NCBI GenBank assembly: GCA_035443825.1 | Contig: DAOMNN010000001.1 | Coordinates: 1-64,000, forward strand | DNA from: DAOMNN01 sp035443825 | GTDB lineage: Bacteria > Pseudomonadota > Gammaproteobacteria > Burkholderiales > Rhodocyclaceae | Reading direction: 5' to 3' | Length of the DNA: 64,000 bases | Shown here: piece by piece, positions 45,201 to 53,512 of the stretch | How positions within the stretch are numbered: position 1 is the stretch's first letter | Layout: every line of letters begins with the position of its first letter | Notes under the pieces: model-generated | The model's input: the letters and a program-made list of their open reading frames with translations, nothing else | Told to the model about the DNA's origin: nothing | The model's database searches: none | Position numbers and translations under genes: made by a program

Positions 45201-46366
45201 TGCAGCGCGAGTCCAACGTCGCCGATTCCCGCAAGGCGTCGACCAAAGAGAGACATGATGTCCGGCTCGGATAGCGCCAGCAGGTCGCTCCTGCGGAACA
45301 GCATCACCGTCGGCTCGCCAAGTCTGTTGATTCTGCTCTCAGCGATTTCGGCAATCACCGCTGCCCCGCGAAGACAAGTGGAACGCGAGGAAAGCGGGGG
45401 TCCGAGTATCGTGTCGTCGAGGAGGCTGCCGTGCTCATCTATCGGAAGCCGGCGCCCGGCGGCCATGGATGCATCCGGCGTTTCCAGCAGCGCGGACAGC
45501 AGTCTCTCGATGCAATCAGGCGCCAGCAGGTCGTCGTCATAGAGAGGTTTGATGAATTCACCGGAGGCCATGTGAATCGCCTTGGTGAGATTCCTTGCTT
45601 CGCCGAGCGAGTGCTCGTTGCGCGCATAGATCATGGGAATGCCGCGCCCCTCGCAGGCGCGGACGATTGTCTCGATGTCGGTCGTGTTGCTGTCGTCGGT
45701 CACGACGATCTCGATGTTGCGATGCGTTTGCCCGATCGCGCTGTCGAGGCTTGCCTGCAAGAACTCGGCGCGGTAAGCCGGGATTACTATCGACACCTGC
45801 GGATCGGCTGTTCGGACGACGACCCGTTTTCGCAACTCGACGGTCAGAGCCTCAGGCGCTTCATCGGATGATTCCTGGCTCGAAATCGGTTCAATGAAGG
45901 GTTCTGAAGGGCTGGAAACGGTTTGCAGTCCGGCCAGATCTCCCAAGCGGCATAACTCTTCGCGGTCGCAGATCCATGAATGGCCCGACTGACGCATGGC
46001 AACGTTCAGATACTCGGCGCCGGTCCTGACCCAGCGTATCCGGGCGTCGTTCCGGCAAACGCCGCGCCAGCCATTGCCTGTGTAGAGATTGACGAGCGCC
46101 CGGAGGTCGATCGTGACGATGCGCAGCGTCCCGCCAGGGATCAGGATTCTGCGGCACTCTCTGAGAAAGATGAGCAATTCCGTCTGATCGAGGTGCTCTA
46201 CGAAATGTTGGCTCAGAATGCCCGCAACGGAGCGGTCAGCGTAGGGGATGCCGTGACGGATCCATCTGCCCGGCGAACAGGTAGAGGGGTCGAAAACGTT
46301 CGTCAGCCGCGAATCCGCGACAGGCTCTCCACTGATGCTGAGCAAGACCTCTCCTGTATCCGTCAT
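42278..46366 (-). CDS. Giant methyltransferase / multi-glycosyltransferase fusion
   Basis: A 1362-residue multidomain protein. Residues about 35-150 resemble a class I methyltransferase (LSQHFVEHLDQTELLIFLRE, RILIPGGTLRIVTIDL). Residues 190-430 are a GT2 glycosyltransferase (VSIVIPAYRAEFLQASLDSA, DDD at 277-279). Residues 500-720 are a second GT2-like unit (FFVDDDIYDE near 608-617). Residues 735-1000 are a third, in which the usual metal-binding DxD region reads VFVREECII. Residues 1110-1362 are a GT1/GT4-type domain (HCDRLVVSTDTLAEVYRHFI, SNLRLLECGALGIPVVCSDV). I infer sequential glycan assembly, plausibly on the adjacent flagellin. It overlaps the gene before it by 4 bases. Confidence 0.85.
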   Translation of the reverse strand: MTDTGEVLLSISGEPVADSRLTNVFDPSTCSPGRWIRHGIPYADRSVAGILSQHFVEHLDQTELLIFLRECRRILIPGGTLRIVTIDLRALVNLYTGNGWRGVCRNDARIRWVRTGAEYLNVAMRQSGHSWICDREELCRLGDLAGLQTVSSPSEPFIEPISSQESSDEAPEALTVELRKRVVVRTADPQVSIVIPAYRAEFLQASLDSAIGQTHRNIEIVVTDDSNTTDIETIVRACEGRGIPMIYARNEHSLGEARNLTKAIHMASGEFIKPLYDDDLLAPDCIERLLSALLETPDASMAAGRRLPIDEHGSLLDDTILGPPLSSRSTCLRGAAVIAEIAESRINRLGEPTVMLFRRSDLLALSEPDIMSLFGRRLAGIGDVGLALQMLSRGDLAFVAEPVAFFRLHPNQNQRRPGVREWVIKSWQYFGEQAARLGLTRADETAPAFEPTRSPGSGLAVPIEPLGESQVSSYHLWMSNRRQALATATEVLGAPFEARAPSVHLLVRLAEEDAARFLETIDNLKFQHYNQWLLDVVTTLPAPEGIADIDCIGWHAVPADKFKEAVDTLVTHRELDWIVELPAGAVLDPLCLWRVACDAVADEGAAAFFVDDDIYDESGSRANPRFKPGVNPAWLRSSDLAGPLFVRRDAWIDSGGAATRNGSPWFDQLLRLTRRTGWSGIRHIADVLVSYPRTAPGDLRSCLASVLEDLQAAGARHEVLPLTDRSWSLRPALDDAPRVTIAVLSQGQTDLLGRCLASIVERTAYANYDLLIAATDCGYDPQLHDWLEGIEARYGRPVRVATTPPGANQAARCNAAVAACDSELIVFVREECIIVQAQWLEELVRASLDDSVAAVAPRLIDPRDKTIIEAGRVLGLDGPVGTPYRNGAGLEDAGMLDQLKVTRDASILSATCMLVRTVDYRAVGGMDPEGLDDGLSDADLCLRLRAGQCRLLVQPLASVVYRGDSTLSIPGDAEADVRRLLMEARSCQTFAERWLRPGARDPFWNPNLSLARTTPTEETAGRIQWHFQPVTTVPRILARPLPNAQGHYRIESPLACACEAGIARGGIWPQADDDRELSVGDLSRLAPTSLIVQNYLLDRRLQTLQTWRAHPHRPFTVYALDDLITDLDESNPGRRRLAANARARLQRALAHCDRLVVSTDTLAEVYRHFIDDVRVVPNRLDDRIWLPLQAQRHTTSRPRIGWAGGSAHERDLMLLKPVIERTRNEADWVFFGMCPEELRPLIAEYHEFGTLIDYPERLAALNLDLAVAPLADTPFNHAKSNLRLLECGALGIPVVCSDVTPYRDSPACRVPNHADRWTEALRARIHDADARDGEGRALGQWVRENYLLVDHLEEWLNAHLPA

Positions 46367-47658
46367 TGTCCTGGGTATCCCTTGGTGTCAGCGATCTCTG
46401 ACTCGATCCGCTTGTGCACACGCTCGCAGTTCTTGCCGTCCTGATAGCGGAAGAAGAATCGTCGCTGAAATGAGGTAGATTCGCCTGGCATTGAATCGCT
46501 GTGTTCGAGGCGGGTTGCCAGAGCGCTCACAAGCTCGTCAAAGCTGTGGCAGATCTGGCCAGGGAATACCATGGCGAGCTCGTAGAGCAAGCCGTCCTGT
46601 TCGCGTTGATAGTTTTCCAGGTCATAGGCGAAACAGATGGCCGGTTTTCCGAGAAAGAGCGTCTCGATGAAGACGCTCGAGTAATCGGTGATCAGCAGAT
46701 CGCATTCACGTGCGATTGCCGAGAACTCGGGTACGACGGCTTGTGACATATCGACAATCAGTCGCCCGTCGATGAATTGGTCCAGGTTGAAGTAGTCGGT
46801 ACTGTTCCTGAAGTAATGCGGACGATAGCCAAGCATCGCGCCATTGGCCTCAAGAATCGACTTGAGGCGGTCGATCTCCTCGATCGAGAACTGATAATAG
46901 CGCGCGGCGGAGCTTACATTGACCTGCCGATACGTGGGTGCGTAGATGACGAGTCTGCGCCCTTGTCGCACGCGGCGTATCTGGTCGATCGAATCCCGGA
47001 TATAGCGTGGCAGCCGGGTTTCCTCGTTGACAAGAAAGTCGTTGCGCGGGAGACCGGTCATCCACACCTGGCGGTAGTTCAGCGGATAGAACATGGCTGC
47101 CATCGCGTAGCTGTCGACCTCAGACGAGGCGACCAGGCCGGCGTAGCCGCGCCTCTCCGTTGTGCGGTAAGGGACTCTGTCGGTGTGGCGGAAGGTAGCT
47201 TCATTGGCGGCGTATAGCAGGCGCTTCAGAGGGATTCCGTGCCACAGGTTCACGACCACTCGACGGCCGAGTGCCAACTCAAGAACCTCGAAGCTGCCGT
47301 CTGGCCAGCGTAGCGAGAAATCCATGGAAATCGAGTGGGTGAGCAAGACGACCTTGCACCTGGCAAGCAGCATCAGTCCGCGCAGTGAACCGTGTCGGAC
47401 CACCTCGTGGTTGATTGCCCCCTCGATTCCGAAGTCCGCAGAATCACCTCGGTGAAAGACCAGCTTGCGAATCTTCGGATTCGCCTTGATGTGCTCGAAC
47501 ATCGCCCGCTGGTTCTCGATGAACCTGTCGCTATGCAGGTGGTGGGTAGTGAACGCCCAGAAATCCTGGCGTTTGGGCGCCAGCGCATCGAATAGAATCC
47601 AAAGCGGGTGGAAGACACGGAACAAGAAACGTGGAAGCATCTGAACCGTCCGTCGCAC
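46363..47658 (-). CDS. CDP-glycerol glycerophosphotransferase family protein (TagB/TagF type)
   Basis: Transfers glycerol phosphate from CDP-glycerol, by family. The 431-residue product has the WHGIPLK motif (139-145), APTYR (240-244), TGLPRNDFL (201-209) and TDYSSVF (324-330), all characteristic of Glyphos_transf enzymes, including the catalytic histidine of WHG. There is a short hydrophobic N-terminus (MLPRFLFRVFHPLWILFDAL) for membrane association. A TagD-type CDP-glycerol synthase gene lies just upstream. In Gram-negatives such enzymes add phosphoglycerol to capsules or LPS; the acceptor here is unknown. Confidence 0.85.
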   Translation of the reverse strand: MRRTVQMLPRFLFRVFHPLWILFDALAPKRQDFWAFTTHHLHSDRFIENQRAMFEHIKANPKIRKLVFHRGDSADFGIEGAINHEVVRHGSLRGLMLLARCKVVLLTHSISMDFSLRWPDGSFEVLELALGRRVVVNLWHGIPLKRLLYAANEATFRHTDRVPYRTTERRGYAGLVASSEVDSYAMAAMFYPLNYRQVWMTGLPRNDFLVNEETRLPRYIRDSIDQIRRVRQGRRLVIYAPTYRQVNVSSAARYYQFSIEEIDRLKSILEANGAMLGYRPHYFRNSTDYFNLDQFIDGRLIVDMSQAVVPEFSAIARECDLLITDYSSVFIETLFLGKPAICFAYDLENYQREQDGLLYELAMVFPGQICHSFDELVSALATRLEHSDSMPGESTSFQRRFFFRYQDGKNCERVHKRIESEIADTKGYPGQ

Positions 47659-47662
47659 ACCG

Positions 47663-48121
47663 TCAGTCGAGCTTGTCGACGATTGAGGCGATCAGGTCCA
47701 GGGCTTGCTTGAGTTCGCGCACGTGTTCTCCGTTGAGCACCTTGAGCGTCTCGCGGAGGTGGGTGCTGGAGACGCCTTCGGTGCGTGGAAGGTAAACCAC
47801 TTCACAGTGTGCCTTCAATTCGTCGAAACGTCCGGTCCAGTCGCTACCCATGCCGAAGATGGAAACCTGATGTGCTCGAATGTCGTCCACTTTCTGCTCC
47901 CAGCAGGTCTCCGGTATCGCTAGATCGACGCAGCGTAGCGAGCGGACGATCTCGACGCGGTCGGCAAACGGAACCACTGTCTTCTTGCCCTTCAATTCGT
48001 TGAATTCATCGGTTGACACGCCGACGACGAGGCGGTCGCCGAGTGCGCGCAGGCGCTGCAAAAGGCGCAGGTGTCCGATGTGGAACAGGTCGAATGTGCC
48101 GTAGGTAAGGACGGTCTTCAT
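47663..48121 (-). CDS. tagD: Glycerol-3-phosphate cytidylyltransferase (TagD type)
   Basis: Makes CDP-glycerol from CTP and glycerol 3-phosphate. The 152-residue product has the nucleotidyltransferase signature TYGTFDLFHIGHLRLLQRLR (HIGH motif at 14-17), STDEFNELKGKK, FGMGSDWTGRFDELKAHCEV and RTEGVSSTHLRE, in the order seen in TagD. The frame is open further upstream, but the ATG at 48121 matches the family start and overlaps the stop of the methyltransferase gene by 4 bases. Confidence 0.9.
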   Translation of the reverse strand: MKTVLTYGTFDLFHIGHLRLLQRLRALGDRLVVGVSTDEFNELKGKKTVVPFADRVEIVRSLRCVDLAIPETCWEQKVDDIRAHQVSIFGMGSDWTGRFDELKAHCEVVYLPRTEGVSSTHLRETLKVLNGEHVRELKQALDLIASIVDKLD

Positions 48122-49104
48122 GCGTCGCGCTCTTGTTTCGGCATGGCGAACAGCACGGCCTCCCATCCATGGCGTAACTCGACCCATTTGAAGCCAAAGC
48201 GGTAGGGTACGCCGGTCGCGTGGATGAGTTTCGGTACCTCGATCATGTCGTCCCATCGGTGATAGAGGCAGATTGCGAGTCGCGGGCGATCGCGACGAAT
48301 GGTCATTGTGGCACCGGCCAGGGCAAGGCGCTCGGCACCCTCGATATCCATCTTGATCAGATCTATCTGCTCGATCCTGTTGCGCACGACGTAGTCGTCG
48401 ATGGTGATCGTCTCCACGCTCAAACCGTCGCCTTCACCGAAGATGGACGTCGCGCCTTGCACAGCGGGAGCTCTAATGGTGACTTGTCGCCCACTGCCTT
48501 CGCTCAGTGCGAGTGCATTGACGGTCACGGAATCGGCGAAGCCATTTGCTGCCAGGTTGTGATCAAGCAGCATGAGGTTCTCCTCGAGCACCTCGAATGC
48601 ATGGATATGGCAATCTCCTTCGGCAAGTTGATGGAACAACAATGCCGTATCCCCCACGAACGCGCCCGCGTCGATAATGGTTTCTCCCTTGCGAATGCGA
48701 AAGCCGTCGTGTTGATACTGGTCGAAGAGAAAGTCGTGAACGCCCAGCATCCACGGATACGTCAGCAGTTCGCCATGGTAGCCTTGGGGCTCGAGCGTCA
48801 AGGCCTTGTAACTGCGACCACCGAGTGTGTGCGTGGCGTAGGGTAGGGCACGGATTCGGTCCACCTCGGAAGCATAGGTCCGCATGTCGTCGGCCGGAAC
48901 CCGATCGATACCTCCCCAACGTTTGGCGAGCCACTGCACGAAACGCTCGCGGTCGGCACCGCGCAGGTGTGCGTAGAGATCGGTTGATATGCGTTCGAAA
49001 TGCGGTGCGAGGCGCGCTTTCATCTGCTTTAATCTGGCATCTTCCTCGGCGGAGGGTGCCCCGATAGTTCTATCGAGGTGCAGTTCCAGCCGGCTGCAGG
49101 TCAT
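48118..49104 (-). CDS. FkbM family methyltransferase
   Basis: Probable sugar O-methyltransferase. The 328-residue product has the SAM-binding motif TIIDAGAFVGDTALLFHQLA, the acidic strand HAFEVLEENLMLLDHNLAAN and the FkbM signature IDLIKMDIEGAERLALAG. The N-terminal 100 residues are a helical, charged region. It overlaps the glycosyltransferase gene before it by 4 bases. FkbM enzymes often decorate glycans in surface-polysaccharide clusters. Confidence 0.88.
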   Translation of the reverse strand: MTCSRLELHLDRTIGAPSAEEDARLKQMKARLAPHFERISTDLYAHLRGADRERFVQWLAKRWGGIDRVPADDMRTYASEVDRIRALPYATHTLGGRSYKALTLEPQGYHGELLTYPWMLGVHDFLFDQYQHDGFRIRKGETIIDAGAFVGDTALLFHQLAEGDCHIHAFEVLEENLMLLDHNLAANGFADSVTVNALALSEGSGRQVTIRAPAVQGATSIFGEGDGLSVETITIDDYVVRNRIEQIDLIKMDIEGAERLALAGATMTIRRDRPRLAICLYHRWDDMIEVPKLIHATGVPYRFGFKWVELRHGWEAVLFAMPKQERDA

Positions 49105-50423
49105 AGGTTGGTTACCTCGGGTGGAATATGCGTGTCGTCAATGATGCGTAATGCTCTGTCGAACAGATAGTGGATGCGCTCGGCGGGGATTTCGCCAGCC
49201 CTGGCGCATTCCGCGATCGATCGACGGTCGGCCGTGATCGTGCTGACCAGCAGATCGCAATTTGCGTACCGGAAAAGGTCACCAGTGCCAATCACCTCGT
49301 GTCCAAGCAGCGTCTCGCCGAGACGCCGGTTGTCGCGGTCGATGATGGCGGCGACCCTCTCTGGATCCAGTGTTTCCAGAGCACGTCTGCATCCGGATGC
49401 GCAGCCGAATATAACGTATCGTCTGGGCAGGTCGTTCAATGCCCTCAGTGTCGAATCGATCGCATCCTGGCAAGTCTCATGCACGCGGTGCAACAGTGCG
49501 ACACCCGGCAGCGAACGCGGCGGTGGCAGCGGGTTGAATAGCCACAGCAGCCTCGTCAGGATCAGCGCGATGAACTCGTCGCGGTACTCTCCGCCGGTGA
49601 GTATGTCCAGTTCGACGTACGAACGGATCATGGCGAGTTCGTGGCGAGCCTTGAAGCCTGGATCGTTGCCGGCCTTGCGAGTCCACGAATGTGTCGTTCG
49701 GTACCGATAGAGCGACATCGGTCGGGAAAAGAAAAGTGCTCCGTTTGGTAATGAGCCGAAGAGCTGAAAGTACACCTCACCGATCGTCAGATAGGAATGC
49801 CTCCGCAGGAAGTCAAGCAACTGGCATTTTGCCCCCTGGCGAATCATGCAGGAGGCGAAGGGGATCCAACCGCGCACGCGATGAATGACATCGGTAAACG
49901 AAAGAATGGTGTCGGCGTCGGCATAGTCGCCGTAGATCCTTTCTCCAGCATCCAGATCTTCATCGTCTATCCAGTGTGCGGAATGGAAGGAGAGATTTAT
50001 CCCTGGATGGGCAAGCAAACCGTCAACCTGCATCTGCAACTTGCATTCGTCGGTCCAGTGGTCGTCCCCTTCGCACATCGCTACAAAGGGGAGATTGGCG
50101 CGAGGATAGTTGAAATGCAGAGAGGGAAAGATTCCCCGGGAGTGCTGGTTGACAGTCTGTAGGATGGGTTTGACTAGGAGAGGGTAGCGCTCGGCATACT
50201 CCCTTATGATTGTCTGGGTCTCGTCCTCGGACGCATCGTCATGCACCAGGATTTCGAAGCCGAAATTGGTTTTCTGGTTAAGAATAGAATTCAGGGCATC
50301 ACGGATATATGGAGCATGATTGTATGCAAGCATGCAGATGCTGACTTGATGACCGCGCTCGGGCAGCCAGCGGGCAATGATTTCAGCTTGGGGAGGAGGA
50401 TTGTTCAGGACGTCGAAAGTCAT
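49101..50423 (-). CDS. Glycosyltransferase family 2 protein with C-terminal Rossmann-like domain
   Basis: The N-terminal half is a GT2 glycosyltransferase (VSICMLAYNHAPYIRDALNS, NFGFEILVHDDASEDETQTI, VAMCEGDDHWTDECKLQMQV), with a GDD in place of the metal-binding DxD. The C-terminal quarter, from about residue 345, resembles a nucleotide-binding PglD-type domain (RYVIFGCASGCRRALETLDP, VAAIIDRDNRRLGETLLGHE). Sugar and acceptor cannot be read. It overlaps the propeller gene before it by 4 bases. Confidence 0.85.
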   Translation of the reverse strand: MTFDVLNNPPPQAEIIARWLPERGHQVSICMLAYNHAPYIRDALNSILNQKTNFGFEILVHDDASEDETQTIIREYAERYPLLVKPILQTVNQHSRGIFPSLHFNYPRANLPFVAMCEGDDHWTDECKLQMQVDGLLAHPGINLSFHSAHWIDDEDLDAGERIYGDYADADTILSFTDVIHRVRGWIPFASCMIRQGAKCQLLDFLRRHSYLTIGEVYFQLFGSLPNGALFFSRPMSLYRYRTTHSWTRKAGNDPGFKARHELAMIRSYVELDILTGGEYRDEFIALILTRLLWLFNPLPPPRSLPGVALLHRVHETCQDAIDSTLRALNDLPRRYVIFGCASGCRRALETLDPERVAAIIDRDNRRLGETLLGHEVIGTGDLFRYANCDLLVSTITADRRSIAECARAGEIPAERIHYLFDRALRIIDDTHIPPEVTNL

Positions 50424-51367
50424 CGTGTGTTGCTGTGACGGGTGCGCTCGGCTACTCCGAATCCGGATCGACCAAACTGATTGCCGTTGTAAAACAGCAA
50501 CTCACGCTCGGGTAAGTCGAAATGATAGGGGTAGGCGATGCCCTCACTGTCCCATCCGTCCGACGAAGGAAAGATGCCTGCCTCTTCGTCCAGCCTTTGC
50601 CAGACGATACCGTCCTCTGAGCGGGCATACCCGGCTCTGTACCCATTGGAGGGGTTCTGGCGAAAACCGGTGATGCTGCGTCGGCTGAAGTACATGTGGT
50701 AAATGCCATTGTGACACCAGACCGACGGTCTGGCGCAGACCTCGAACTCGTCTATGGGCTCGATCACCTGGAGGTTGTCGCGTCGCCAGTCGATGCCATT
50801 GGACGAAGTCGCGTACTTGATCTGGTAGTCGATCTCGGGTTTTCCGTCGACAATTCGCCATTCGTTGCCGGAGGTGTAGTAGCATTTCCACAGCCCGTTT
50901 TCATGCAGTACTTCCGCCGCGCCGGTGTAATAAGGCTCGTTCTTCGTACGGTCGAGGATCGCGCCATCATACAAGCGTCTGAAAGTGAATCCTCTGTCGT
51001 CGCTGACGGCAATCCCGACGGCGTTGCGCATGTGTACGGTCGTACTCGTGTTGGCGCCGATGTAGTACATGAGTATGGACTTTCCATCCCGGACGACAGA
51101 GCAGACGTTGGCACCACTGTCGTCGAACGCCCCGAGCTTTCCCAAGTCAATCACGGGGCGATCATGAATATATTTGATCTCCAAGGGGTTTTCCGGGTTG
51201 ACGTCAATAAACGTGGTACGGGTACGATTGAACTCGTCGCGGGTGCCGAAATACACCCTAAGAGTACTAGGGTCCACGAGCAACGGCGTGGGCTTATGGC
51301 AATGTGTAAGGTCGAATCCATGACGACCTTTGACTCGATAGACTAGCCCAAGCTTGGTCCATTTCAT
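50420..51367 (-). CDS. GH43-like five-bladed beta-propeller protein
   Basis: The 315-residue product has repeating blade-like strands characteristic of glycoside hydrolase family 43/130-like folds (KPTPLLVDPSTLRVYFGTRD, ICHMYFSRR-type segment near 230, AYPYHFDLPERELLFYNGNQ). I see no signal peptide. Similar proteins occur in polysaccharide clusters without proven hydrolase activity, so it may trim a glycan intermediate, bind glycans or be an epimerase-like enzyme. It is translationally coupled to the next gene. Confidence 0.7.
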   Translation of the reverse strand: MKWTKLGLVYRVKGRHGFDLTHCHKPTPLLVDPSTLRVYFGTRDEFNRTRTTFIDVNPENPLEIKYIHDRPVIDLGKLGAFDDSGANVCSVVRDGKSILMYYIGANTSTTVHMRNAVGIAVSDDRGFTFRRLYDGAILDRTKNEPYYTGAAEVLHENGLWKCYYTSGNEWRIVDGKPEIDYQIKYATSSNGIDWRRDNLQVIEPIDEFEVCARPSVWCHNGIYHMYFSRRSITGFRQNPSNGYRAGYARSEDGIVWQRLDEEAGIFPSSDGWDSEGIAYPYHFDLPERELLFYNGNQFGRSGFGVAERTRHSNTR

Positions 51368-51411
51368 GATGTTTTCCAGTTAATGCGTGCCAATTTGGAC
51401 GAAGATCTGGA

Positions 51412-52203
51412 TCAATCGCCGAAAACCGCCCAGGCGCCGTAAGGATGAAGCGGGCTGCGGCGGAGCCGGAGATTGTTGAGCCCGATGGTTTCATCGAGCG
51501 CGCGAGTTTCTCCTGGAATCTGTCTGCAGTTCAACTCGTCGAATGCAAGTACCGATCCCTTCACTAGCCGCGGGCGAATCTTTTCTAGCACCGTCTTGGT
51601 GGGGGCATACAAGTCCATGTCGAAAATCGCCATCGATATGATGGCATGAGGATTTGCAGCCAACCACTCATCGATGGTAAGGCTGGCGTCCCCCTTGATG
51701 AGCTCGAATTTCTTAAGATGGGACAGAGGCGGAAATGCCTCGATCAGACTGAGAATTCGTTCGAGATCGTCCGCATGGCCCGATTGCGTCGCCATGTCAC
51801 CGACACCATAGCGATCCCCGTCTTTTGGGTGGACCGATGGGAAACCTTCGAAAGTGTCAAATCCGTGAATTGTTCGGCTGTGATTGAAGGGTTCATGAAT
51901 GCTGCGCAGGTTGATCAACTGGGTCAGGGTTGCGCCCCATTGGACGCCGAATTCGCAGATCACGCCGGGGACGTGGATAATTTGTTGGTACAACTCGTTC
52001 AGATAAAGGATTCTCGATAGAACCGAGACGTTGAGGGTGAGCAGGTTGTGCTTGTTCCAGGACTCGTCGCCGAATTTCGGCAATAGCATCTCAGTGATCG
52101 TGCGGAGCTCGGTGAGTGCCGACTTCATTTCCGGTGTCCGGTAGGACACCAAGTGCTGTTTCGTCATGGGGCGCTCGTTGCGGTCGGAAGTGAAGTCCGT
52201 CAT
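51412..52203 (-). CDS. TylF/macrocin O-methyltransferase-like protein
   Basis: The 263-residue product resembles the TylF/CmcI-type methyltransferase family: VICEFGVQWGATLTQLINLR is the SAM-binding loop, IHGFDTFEGFPSVHPKDGDR the family block, and MAIFDMDLYAPTKTVLEKIR the acidic metal-binding region. A GGA ribosome-binding site lies 7 bases before the ATG. The substrate is unknown; a glycan or sugar nucleotide is likely from context. Confidence 0.82.
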   Translation of the reverse strand: MTDFTSDRNERPMTKQHLVSYRTPEMKSALTELRTITEMLLPKFGDESWNKHNLLTLNVSVLSRILYLNELYQQIIHVPGVICEFGVQWGATLTQLINLRSIHEPFNHSRTIHGFDTFEGFPSVHPKDGDRYGVGDMATQSGHADDLERILSLIEAFPPLSHLKKFELIKGDASLTIDEWLAANPHAIISMAIFDMDLYAPTKTVLEKIRPRLVKGSVLAFDELNCRQIPGETRALDETIGLNNLRLRRSPLHPYGAWAVFGD

Positions 52204-52237
52204 GCCGGTTCCTTTTCAGGATTGGGTTGTCTGGAGC

Positions 52238-53512
52238 CTACAGCAATGCCTCGACCATGTCGGGAGCGAATACCGGAATGCCATGTTGGCGCGCGACCTC
52301 GGCACGTTCGTGAAACGAATCGTCGATGAAGATGGCATCATTTCCTTCGATGTGGTCGGATTTTGGACTGCCGTCCGTGATGTGGACTATGTCGTCGAAA
52401 AGGCCCGCGAGACGTATGCGGTTCAGGGTTTCGGGTGGGTGCGATGTATGTCTGGTGAGAAGTATGAGGCGTTTGCCTTCGCTAAATGCTTTGTAAAGGA
52501 ACCCGACCAACTGATGGTTGATCCGATCCCCGATAAGCAGACAGTCGTCGAGATCGACGAATACGCGACTGTAGCTCACTCCGATCTTGTAGCGGTTGCC
52601 CAGTGCACGGTCCAGTTCGATCGAGTAGGTATTCGGTGCAATCTGAATGTCCTGATCGAAAGCATCGAAGGCACTCAATAGGGCGAAGTTCACGCCACGG
52701 CAACGAAAAAGGCCGGAGGAGCCACCCAGTCGCGCAGCGACCTCCAATAGTTTTGGTTGCCCCGATGCAGCCTCACGTGCCTGGAAGAACCAGGCGCCGC
52801 GCGGCTTGACGATTCTGTTGATGGCATCTGCCCACGCAGCGAGCTCTTCTGAAAAGGCGGCGCTTGGCGAAGTATTCACGCTGATTCCATTGCTGATCCG
52901 ATGTCGCTCTCGTGCGCCATGAAACCGCAGTCGGGAATGACGATCGGTGAAGCAGTCCACCGTCCACTCTCTGCCGGGAAGGTACTCGAGGATCAGCATT
53001 CTCGCATTGAGCGCCCCAATCAAGGCGCGCGCGTCGCTCTCGGTCTCCGCCGCGCCGCCGTGACGTGATCCATAACCGCGATCGGGTTTGATGAAGACCG
53101 GAAATGCTGGGGCCTCAGCAAGCGATGCATAGCGCTTCGGTACGGGGACGACCTCGCCTAGCAGGTCGTACGTGGCCGACTTCGATGCGCAAATCCGCGT
53201 TGCGGATGGCGGACTGCCGATGACGCGACAGGGCAGTGCGGCAGCCATGTTCTGCAACGTTTCCGCGACCGCGTCCATGGTCGGGTAGATGGCATCGATT
53301 CGATACTCGCGAACGATCCGTTCAATATGTCCGGCGAAGCCGGGGTCATCGTGCAATGGAATCCCCGGAACGTAGGTCTCATAGACGAAACGGCCGTGGT
53401 CATCGATGCTCGAGCCACCAACCAGGTCGAAATGCATCGAGAAACGCATCGAGCGGTGTATTTCCAGGCCGATTTCGGAGCCGCACGGGAAGACAAGAAT
53501 GCGGCGGGTCAT
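52238..53512 (-). CDS. ATP-grasp / HAD-like fusion protein
   Basis: The 424-residue product has an N-terminal ATP-grasp enzyme (FPVFIKPDRGYGSRHGGAAE, LILEYLPGREWTVDCFTD, PKLLEVAARLGGSSGLFRC) of the type that ligates a carboxylate to an amine. From about residue 318 a HAD-like domain follows (RVFVDLDDCLLIGDRINHQL, LILLTRHTSHPPETL, DAIFIDDSFHERAEVARQHG). The aspartates of HAD motifs I and IV are present. It is coupled by 4 bases to the aminotransferase gene upstream, so it may N-acylate the amino sugar made by that enzyme. That role is inference. Confidence 0.78.
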   Translation of the reverse strand: MTRRILVFPCGSEIGLEIHRSMRFSMHFDLVGGSSIDDHGRFVYETYVPGIPLHDDPGFAGHIERIVREYRIDAIYPTMDAVAETLQNMAAALPCRVIGSPPSATRICASKSATYDLLGEVVPVPKRYASLAEAPAFPVFIKPDRGYGSRHGGAAETESDARALIGALNARMLILEYLPGREWTVDCFTDRHSRLRFHGARERHRISNGISVNTSPSAAFSEELAAWADAINRIVKPRGAWFFQAREAASGQPKLLEVAARLGGSSGLFRCRGVNFALLSAFDAFDQDIQIAPNTYSIELDRALGNRYKIGVSYSRVFVDLDDCLLIGDRINHQLVGFLYKAFSEGKRLILLTRHTSHPPETLNRIRLAGLFDDIVHITDGSPKSDHIEGNDAIFIDDSFHERAEVARQHGIPVFAPDMVEALL

